Origin: Hermatobates lingyangjiaoensis
Lineage: Eukaryota > Arthropoda > Insecta > Hemiptera > Hermatobatidae
Direction of reading: 5' to 3'
Length of the DNA stretch: 64,000 bases
Assembly: GCA_026182355.1 (NCBI GenBank)
Contig: JAPFBL010001928.1
Coordinates: 4,466,001 to 4,530,000 of the forward strand
Shown here: positions 37,481-47,700 of the stretch, in pieces
How positions within the stretch are numbered: the stretch's first letter is position 1
Layout: every line of letters starts with the position of its first letter
Notes under the pieces: model-generated
The model's database searches: none
The model's input: the letters and a program-made list of their open reading frames with translations, nothing else
What the model was told of the DNA's origin: nothing
Position numbers and translations under genes: made by a program

Positions 37481-37485
37481 ACTTC

Positions 37486-37800
37486 CTATGGTTTGCGAGC
37501 CAGATCTAGTTCTCTTTATTATTGAATTTGGCTCGCAAAATAATCTTAGCATAATTCAGTGATCGGCAACCTATAGCTTACGTGCCAGATGTCGTACTTT
37601 TGATGACTGAATCAAGATTTTAGAAGAATCTTAGAATAAGTCACTGATCGACTACCTATGACTCGCGAGTAAGATCTGGTTCTTTTGATTATAGTATTTG
37701 GCTCACAGACAAATCTTAGGACTTCAGTGGGTGACTTCCTATGGCTCACGAGCCAGATTTAGCTTATTTGATAACTGCAGCCGGCTTGCAGAAGAGCATT
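37486..37800. mobile_element. hAT-like fragment made of four 85-bp repeats
   Basis: 'ctatggctcgcgagcc'-type phrases begin at 37486, 37571, 37656 and 37739, with the companion 'ggctcgcagacaaatctta'-type phrase in each unit. Subterminal tandem copies of this GGCTCGC-rich unit resemble those of some hAT transposons. That assignment is from memory of the family and is not proven. Confidence 0.5.
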
Positions 37801-38633
37801 AGGTACTATTGCTTATAAAGGATAAATAAAGAGAAAGGTATTGTATATTTCAACAAAAATAGACTAAGGGGCATTTGTCTTTGTAGAAAGAGCAGGTACT
37901 ATTGTCTATCAAATATTTAGTGATATAATACCTTTGATGAAACGGTGAAATATAAAGCAGGACTGGCATAACGCCAATACTGGCGTGAGTACTGTCATGT
38001 TTGACCGACATATAAATGTAGAAGTTACATTTGAAACACCAAGATCAGCCTACTGTCATGTTCAACGGATGTAAACCTCACAGTCTGCATAACGTAACCA
38101 AGTATCAACCATACAGCCCCCAAGTCACTATAATCATCTTGCTCAACTGGTTTGCATTTATTATTCGTTAACTTCAGTAAAAAATGATATGAAATAAGCG
38201 CATTTAGTTATAGTTAGTAAAAGAACAAATAAATAACTCTCAGAAATTCCTTTAAAGATATTCGGTATTCACGGCCCAGTCTGTGAGTAAATAAAAATAT
38301 ACCCTTTTATAAGTATATTTAACAACTATTCTGTAATTAGCTGTTCATTTTAAAATAATAACTTTTTTTTTTAATTTCATCCTTAGATATTCTGTATTAA
38401 ACGTTATTTTCGAGCAATTGATACCTCAAAAAATAGTCTAGTTGCTATCAACGAATAATCCAAAAAAATTGACAAAGAAAAGGGAATTTCGATTTACTTG
38501 TGGATGTGTACAGCTTTACAAACCTTGAATGTGAACATAAAAGCAGAACATGTTAAGGATATTCAATTGAATTCGAGGAATAACCAGAACGACCTGTGAG
38601 CAATGTTAAGTTGGTATAAAATGATTTTAGAAG

Positions 38634-38715
38634 TTAGTATGGCGACGGGGGCTCTGTGGCGGAGTCTGAAGAATTGAAAGGTTTGTCTTTGGGTACCTCT
38701 TCGTTCTCTAAATCT
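38634..38715 (-). CDS. RagC-D: Rag exon 9 (C-terminal tail)
   Basis: Acceptor ttggtttcag. It completes the split Arg codon and encodes [13 protein letters not shown] to a C terminus ending EPPSPY and TAA. The tail is poorly conserved in the family, so this exon rests on splice signals and phase. Confidence 0.75.
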
Positions 38716-41700
38716 CTGAAACCAATCGCAGGTGTTACATATTTGAACGTCTCATATGTCTGTATCCAGAGTAAAATGAAATTAACAATATTATACAAAA
38801 AAAGTTATAAAATCTCTTACCTTTTCGATTCAACTGAATTGTTTAAAGGCTTTTCCTCAGAATTACAATCAACTTCTTTTTCCTTTTCACAAAACCTAAA
38901 GAACTGATTAAGGGCTTTACGAAAGCAGAGGAAATTATAATCAATCGCTCCTAAAAATAAAACAACAATGGAACAAATGTTACTAACAAGACAAGCTTCT
39001 TTAATGTTCTCATTAAACCGTAAATATTTGACTTTTTTAAACAAACAGAAGATGAGGGCCAGAAATCGACCCCCAGCAATAATCACCAGAGATTCACCAC
39101 CCACGGTTTATCATAAACAGAGATCAATCGCTTACGATTCCCTTACCAGCAGTTTTCCACCGACAGCGGTTTACTATATACATAGATTAATCTCCTGCTA
39201 TTCACCGCTAGAAGTTTACCACGACAGTAATTAATCAACATCAGTAGAGGAAATAATATTGAAAAAAAAAAAAATAACACGGCATTCCAAGCACATCGGG
39301 GACGAATTTTTCAAAAGCTTTTTAACGTACTGTTAGTCACTTGAAAAAAAGATATTCCTCAATTTTAATATAAAAAAATAAATAAAAACATGCAACAAAC
39401 AAAAATAATTAAAAAGGAATAAAAAAAGCGTAAGATATAACAAGTCTTAAATACAAAAATGAATAAATAAAAAAATCTCATAAATAAGTAAATCACAAAA
39501 GTATGACATGAAGCTGAGGTTTTACAACAATTAAACAAAGAAATTTGTAAAAATTTCTTGGTCCTTTCATTCTTTTTATATCTAACAATTTTAGACTGGT
39601 TGGTTTTTCTTTATGTACATACTTGACATCCTTCGTAAGTTATACTTTTTCTTTCTCATGTTTCCTGATTTTCTTCATTGTTCTAATATATTTGTTTCTA
39701 ATGCCTAGACTTTAGAGTCTTTCAACTTCAGTGAAGTTCTAAAGGGAGAAAGCGTGACTCACTAGTTGAATAGCAATTATTTTAGTAATAGGTGAGTTGC
39801 ATTACTGGGTTGCTTATGCTCAAGGGGTCTCAAGTATACTAGATGAGGAATCTTTAACAAGTAGCTCGACCCCATGCTGACGCTAAACACCACTCTAATG
39901 GACCATATCTAGAAGACTTTACATCTCTTACATGGAAAGAGATGTAATTGGACCCCCTTCCAAGATTAGTCAAACAACTTGATTTTAATCTAGTATTTTC
40001 TAATCGTAATAACGTTTTTTATTACGTAATAACGTAATAAAAAAACTCTCCCAGTGAATTGGAGTCCGGTGGTATTTATAAAATTCCGTGCAAAAATTGC
40101 CATAAAATTTATTTTGGTCAAACTGGTAAATCATTAAAGACACGTGTAAAACAACACCAATACAACATAAGTAGACAGGAAAAAACTAGTGTCTTATTCT
40201 TGCATATAAAAAATTAAAATCATCATATTTATTGGACAGGAGCTAAATTTATTACCTATGAAAAATCAATGTTGTTAAGAAATATTATTGAATCGTCTCT
40301 AATTAAATTTAATATATCAAATATTATAAACATTAGTAAAGGTCTCTTCAAACTTGATACTTTCGTCACGAGGGCAATAGCCTCTTCTAAGAGGGTTGAC
40401 AGCTAGCGGATAGGTTTTTACTCTTTCTTACTGTACTCCTTTGTTTCCCCAAACATCCCTCCTGGACATTAGTCCTTTCCTGCTTTTTCACCATTTTAAA
40501 ATACCACTCTTCCCTCCCACTCTTCTCAACTCCTCATTAGATGTTTTTTGCATCTAGTGTTCAGTTGGATTTCTTAAACCTTTTGACTCTGATGAAGACC
40601 GCTTGTTACGGTTGAAAGACCTTAGTCTTGTTTTCCCATTTCTTGTTGTGGTTTGATCATTGATTGTTGTTTCACGTGTTTATGTGAAATCTTTTTATGG
40701 AAAATATAGAATAACGGCGAAGATTCAAAACATCCATCTCCAATACTAAAGGCTTTGCATACTACCATTAGATGTGAGTGATTGTTTTCTTTTTGTCTCT
40801 ATAACATTTAATTTCAAATTCTATGTTAATAGTTAATCGTAGTAGAAGCAGAAATGATAGGTACCTTGCTTATCAAAGTTTTCTATCCTGATCATACAGA
40901 TCAAAGCGAGAAACTGGTTGACTTCTCTCAGATACAAAACAGTCCCATTGTTCAACTTAATGATGCAAGAGCTGCGGTCATCAAATGAACCTGTTTCTGA
41001 TCCTTGTTCCACTCTGAAAGGCATTAATTTACATTAGGCAGGCAGGAAGTTACATGCATACAATGCTGCTATTAGAGTCGATTTAACTAGTCAACATTCT
41101 AAGACTCCATTTTTATAACTTTGAAAAATATGATTTGATAGGACCACATATATAAAAAGCTTTCTTTTCCAATACCCACATTTACACCTTTTAGTGCTGT
41201 TCTAAGAGCAGAAAGTGTTAATTCATGTATTATTTGGCACCGTTTTAGTAATGGGCAAGACACAACCGAATTGATTCTACATTGAGAATCCTAAATTACT
41301 TAACTCAAGGGTATTAAAGTAGTGATATTTAAAGAGTACCCGACATAACCGGGTTGATTCTACATTGAGAATCCTAAATTACTTAACTCAAGGGTATTAG
41401 AGTAGTGATATTTAATTAGAGTACCCGACATAACCGGGTTGATTCTACATTGAGAATCCTAAATTACTTAACTCAAGGGTATTAGAGTAGTGATATTTAA
41501 AGAGTACCCGACATAACCGGGTTGATTCTACATTGAGAATCCTAAATTACTTAACTCAAGGGTATTAGAGTAGTGATATTTAAAGAGTACCCGATATAAC
41601 CGGGTTGATTCTACATTGAGAATCCTAAATTACTTAACTCAAGGGTATTAGAGTAGTGATATTCAACGAGTACCCGACATCCTACAGGCTCGGGAAGGAC

Positions 41701-44700
41701 GGCTAATATTATTCTGACATCATAAATCAGAATTATGTGTTCTAATTTTCTAACCTCCCACGTGAAGAAATCGGGGCCAGACTGAAAATCGAACTCAGGA
41801 TCTACCACTCCAGAAGGTGAACACAAAATAAAAATTGAAATTTGAATGGTATTTCAAATACCATTGAAAGTGGTATTTATTATTTAGGTAATTTCTTCAC
41901 GTGGGAGGTTAGAAAATTAGAACACATAATTCTGATTTATGATGTCAGAATAATATTAGCCGTCCTTCCCGAGCCTGTAGGATGTCGGGTACTCGTTAAA
42001 TATCACTACTCTAATACCCTTGAGTTAAGTAATTTAGGATTCTCAATGTAGAATCAATTCGGTTATGTGTCTTGCCCATTACTAAAACGGTGCTAAATAA
42101 TACATGAATTAACACTTTCTTACCTTAGAATTCAGGAGTCAATCACTCCTCCAAATATTGAAGATAATGTCTATACTAACTTCATATAATAATTTTGGCC
42201 AAAACATATAAACCAAGTAAGAAATTCAGAAGTGCGACTAAGAACTTTGAACCAAAACAACTGGTTTTCGTCAGTTCTGGTATGACTGAATAAGATCAGT
42301 TGGCTTGGTAGAAACCTTTTAGTCATATTTCTGAGGTTTAGATACAAAGTCATTGTGTAGCGGTCTGAGAAGCACTTCACTTCTTCATCCTTCTGTATTT
42401 TACATTTCTCTTAAAAACAGATTGTTTCGAAATAATAGAGAATCGTCAGTGTTATGAATGTCACTTTTTTATGTTTCTGACTCTGAAGTTTTAGTTAATA
42501 TATATAATAATAATCATTATTTTAGGGTAAAAAGCTAATGAAATAGTCTCCACATATAGACATTTAATAGTATAAACAGCGCGTTTCGAACACTTAGTGT
42601 TCTTCTTCAGGCATTAACTAAAAAAATACAATGTCATCAGAGAGTTATCTATAATATAAAGTAAACGGTACTTACCTAAGGGTGAGTGTCTGTCACTCAC
42701 TGAGAGTACATATCTAAGGGTGAGTGTCTATCACTCACTGAGAGTACAAAATAAAATAAGGAAGAGAGTACATACCAAAGGGTAAGTGTCTATATTCTCA
42801 GTGAGAGTACAAAATAAAATAAGGAAGAGAGTACATACCTAAGGGCGAGTGACTATACTCTCAGTGAGAGTACAAAATAAAATAAGAAAGACAGTACATA
42901 CCTAAGGGTGAGTGTCTATCACTCAGTGAGAGTACAAAATAAAATAAGGAAGAGAGTACATACCTAAGGGTGAGTGTCTGTCACTAACTGAGAGTACAGA
43001 CACTCACCCTTAGGTACGTACTCTCTTCCTGATTTTATTTTGTACGATTTACTTTATACTATAAATAACTCTCAGATGACATTGTATTTTTTTCGTTAAT
43101 GCCTGAAGAAGAACACTAAGTGTTCGAAACGCGTTGTTTATACTATTAAATGTCTATAAGTGGAGACTATTTCATTAGCTTTTTACCCTTCAATGAGTAA
43201 ATACCACATAATAACCGATTGCACTACCTTATAATATAATAATAATACTGTAAAGTGATAAACACTAAAACTCACTATATTATTGTAAGCACAGCAACTT
43301 TCACATTTTTATTCATGAAAATTTCATGGACTCGATTTAATGACTGCGATCATAAACAACGAGGCTGATCCCTGACTCTAACTAACTCTAAAGCTTGCGT
43401 TCAGAGATTCAGAGGTCCCACATATTTGTCTTATATGCCCTGCTTTAAGAATGTTACTGCTTCTGTCCACTTTAATTCAGAACTTTTAATCCCATACATG
43501 TTTAAATATCTATTTTTAGACATAAATTTTTGACAGCTTAAACAATTTTCTCCCTATACTTTATGACCCACTAATTAAATACCCCCTCTCCTTTCTTTTA
43601 GTGATAAAACTTTAAAAGGTATTGAAAAATTTTTTTCCAATATATGAATCACTCCGCCATCATGAATCATTGGACTTTTTAGGGTTGATGACAAAATCCA
43701 GGTTAAAATAGTTTTTATTTATTTTTACTTAACTATAAGTAAAGTATAGTGGTAGTGAAAAAATTTGATCTTGCGATTTTGATGGAATTATATGTTTTGA
43801 GGTCCCAGAAGTCGTTTTATGAAGTTTTTTTGATGATGTCGTGTGTGTGTGAGTGTGTTAGCATTGCTTGTTACCACGCTACAGTCCAGAATCTTTGATG
43901 GATCAAGTTGATATTTTACACAAAAATAGGCCCCGTAGTGTAGATGATCCCTATTGTTTGAGAAGAATTATGCATGACGGGAAAGTCACTTTTTTTGGCC
44001 AAAAATCGGTTTTTAGAAAACATTTTTTCCTCTTAAACTGCTAACTCTAGAGTTTTGAAATTTGGGTATTATCTTTGTGGTTACAAATGAAATAAACGAA
44101 AAACTTATTCAGCATTTTAAAACAAAGGGAAATATTTTTTATTAAAAAAAATGTAAAAATTTTGACTTATAATTCAATCTCAAACCTTGTGAGAGCGATA
44201 CAAGCCATATTGTTTGACGAATCAAAATGAAACTATGCCTAAAAATAGAACATTATGTGGAGAATGAGTTGAGATATTTTTTTTCAAAATTACATTCGCC
44301 AAAGGGGCGTTAAAGTACGATTTCTGTTTTCAGGAAATTTTTTTTGACGCTAAACGGCTCATTAAAAATTCATGAATATTTGTCCAAAAATTAGGAATTT
44401 ATAAAAAAAATTCATGAAATTTCAATTACGGCAAAGAGCAATAAAGCTATAAAACTGTTTGTTTATTCTAAACTAAGGGATCACCTGCTATACTTGTCGA
44501 ATTTTTTATATTTTTTTACATTGACTTAGAATTTTTTCAGTGTATTCACCGATATAATATAATGTTTAGAGGTATAATGAAAATTTTTATATGATTTAAC
44601 GACTTATATGTCATGTAAGAAAAATAAAATTTGTATAAGTAAAAAGTCAACAACAATAGAGCATATGAAACATATAACTCTGTTGTTTTTATAGTATGAT

Positions 44701-47700
44701 GGGTTTGTCTAACATATTGGTCTAATCAATCTATATGTTGCACAATTCTACAAAACTTAATATCAGATGCTAATTTTTTTACATTTATGAATGACATTAT
44801 TATTGGGTAATATTGAAGTTTTTGGAATGAATTTTTACGTCCTATAGAAGGGTTTCTATGTTTTTGTTTAATTTCCAGTTTTTTCACTATTCTAGTTTAA
44901 TAGTTCATACCATTATTTTTAAAAATTTCATGCTTCCAGCTTTTAAATTTAAAATTATACAGAAAAGTCGGCTTTGAACTTGATTTAAGAATGCAAAGGT
45001 GACTAATTACCCATATATTTTTTCTCAATATACATTTAAAGTAAACTTATAATAGAGCAGAGCACGTAGGAAAAAATAACATTCCCTCAGAGTAAATTGG
45101 TTTTTTATGATTTTTGACAAAGGGAAAGAAAAGTGACTTTTTAAAAAAACTCTAGCATGCCATGAAATTCCCAGTATAAAAATTTGATAAAAGATCAAAA
45201 ATGTGGAACATTATTCAAAAATATAAAAAAAAATCTTTTAAAAATAATAAATAAAATTATCCTACATCTTAAATTAAAAATTATCTGAAAACGACATTAT
45301 TTCTTACATGTTTTTGACATTTCAGACAAAAACTTGGTAATGTTTTTAAAATGTAAAAAATATTTTCAAGTTCTAAATGGGAAAATGTCTTAAGTATTAA
45401 ATGTAGAAGGAGGTCAGATAATCTATGTAAGAGATCCACGGGTTATTGGAGCAAAAGCCATGCTCTCTTGTAGGAAATTATTTCGTATAAGGAAATTTTC
45501 AGTTTGGCTTTTCATAATGTTATTACTGCTGTAGTTATACTAATGTATATCCATTATTTCTGTGACATACAAAAAAGGCTTATCTATTTATAAGTGGATC
45601 AATCACTATCTGTACTACCTCAGGAATGAAAGACTAATAAACGTATCCCATTAGACGATTATATTATGCTTAAGTGAGACATTATATATTATATAAAAAG
45701 ATTTCACATAAACAAGTGAAATAACAATCAATCATGAAACCACAATAAGAAATGGGAAAACAAGACTAAGATCTTTCAACCGTAACAAGTGGTCTTCGTC
45801 AGAGTTAAAAACCCAACTGAAACACTAGATGCAGAAAACATCTGGTGAGAGGTTGAGAAGAGTGGGAGGGAAGAGTGGTATTTTAAAAGGGTGAAAGCGC
45901 AGGAAAGGACTAATGTCCAGAAAGGGATGTTTGGGGAAACAAAGGAGTACAGTAAGAAAGAGTAAAAAACTATCCGCTAGCTGTCAACCCTCCTAGAAGA
46001 GGCTATTGCCCTCGTAACGAAAGTATCAAGTTTGAAGAGACCGTTACTAATGTTTATAATATTTGATCTATTAAATTTAATTAGAGACGTTCAATGATAT
46101 TTCTTAATAACATTGATTTTTCATAGGTAATAAATTTAGCTCCCACCTTCTCACTCCACCCTCCCACTCTTCTCAACTCCTCACCAGATGTTTTCTGCAT
46201 CTAGTGTTTCAGTTGGGTTTTTGACTCTGACGAAGACCGCTTGTTACGGTTGAAAGATCTTAGTCTTCTTTTCCCATTTCTTATTGTGGTTTGATCATTG
46301 ATTATATATTATATACCCAAGAAGTTTTATATTAAGTTTACTTATAGTAAAGTAGAGTGTAGGCCACTCCAGATTTTTTTACAGGTAATGCCTTCATTAA
46401 AAAGTCTTCCAGAGAACTGGAGTACACTGCATTTATAATATTCCGCACATTTTATCGTAAAAATACATATATCGAACAGTTAAGTCATGAAATTGTGCTG
46501 TAAACAGCATCCTCAATAATTATAAGGATATTTCTTTTTGTTTTTTAAATGAATAACGAGGATTACTATATAAACTCACAGGAGTTAATCAGATAATGCA
46601 TGAAAAATCAATAGTTTTAAATAGTTGTACAAGACATAAGTGCTAATGGAATAAATAATATAAGCAGTAATGCAATATAAACACATCACTTCTTGGGAGT
46701 TACGTGAAAACGCACTACCTCCCTATAGCATTTTTTTTTACATTACAAAACAACTGAAAAATAGTTAAAATAGTAATAACCATGAAAACTTTATCTGACT
46801 TACCCATAAATACCTGACAAATCAATGACAACGTCGATCATATCACAACACAGCTCATAGCTCTGCATATCAACGGGATTTGGATCTGTGGCAATGTATA
46901 TTTTGGAAGCAACATCAAAAAGAAACGCTTTTTCAATACCACTTCTCTAAAAAAAAATATTGAGAATTACATATTAATTACAAATATTAACTCAATTTAC
47001 TAATAGTAAACAAATTAAGTATTTACAAATAGTAAGCAAAAATACTTACAAGAATGAAGTCATTTAAAGCATTTTCTAAATTCGGTAATTCTGGATTAAG
47101 TTTCTGTAATACTTTACTAAATGCTTCAAATGCACTATGATCATAAATAGAAGTCAAATGAAAACTTAAATTTATTTGACCCAAGCCTGAAAAAAATATA
47201 ATAATTTTAATAAAGGTTAAAAAAAAAAGGAACTATATTTTGTGATACACACCAGCGTATGCCAAATCATCTGTAGACCTTCTGTGTATATCACGCTGGG
47301 TTTCTATTTTGACATCTTCCGTTAAGCCATCAATTTTATGAATAAATATCTCAAATTTAATATTAGGACAAATTTTATGAGCTTTAACGATTGTTGTATG
47401 CAATTTATTCAAAGCAGAGGAATGGTCATCCTGTAAAAAAAAGTGGATAATATTTATATAAAAACCATTTCACACTAATTTCAACTTTAGTTGTTTCCAA
47501 TTTTAATAGATCACCACTGTGGATATAATAACATATCAATGATCAAACCACAATAAGAAATGGGAAAACAAGACTAAGATCATAGTCTTGTTTTCCCATT
47601 TCTTATTGTGGTGTGATCATTGATTGTTATTTCGCGTGTTTATGTTAAATCTTTTTATATCATAACATATACATTTAAATTAATACGATCTTTGCATTGC

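Larger units (their letters stand above)
40035..40700 (+). mobile_element. 5'-truncated Penelope-like element (PLE-A)
   Basis: It holds the C-terminal GIY-YIG endonuclease part followed by about 290 bp of 3' untranslated sequence. The 3' part contains a hammerhead-like motif (40589-40617), 'gttttcccatttcttgttgt' and the outward tail 'cgtgtttatgtgaaatcttt'. This links the short 3'-end repeats at 18.5, 45.7-46.3, 47.5, 55.2 and 55.9 kb to a PLE. The reverse transcriptase domain is absent. Confidence 0.85.
38951..40864 (-). other. Rag intron 7 with a PLE copy and SINE fragment
   Basis: A 1.9-kb intron. It holds a degenerate SINE-like fragment (about 39700-39930) and, in the opposite orientation to the gene, the PLE-A endonuclease remnant and 3' end (about 40035-40700). 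Confidence 0.75.
42535..43225. repeat. Head-to-head inverted pair, PLE-like end type B, with central minisatellite
   Basis: The left arm (about 42535-42680) and right arm (about 43000-43225) are inverted copies. They carry outward hammerhead-like motifs (minus 42584-42610, plus 43103-43129) and 'cgaaacgcgttgtttatac'. The centre is an array of units of about 62 bp. Confidence 0.85.

Noticed and set aside
41611..42051. Two near-identical 70-residue frames on opposite strands
   Set aside because: They are the inverted SINE pair. The identical peptide reflects the repeat, not a gene family.
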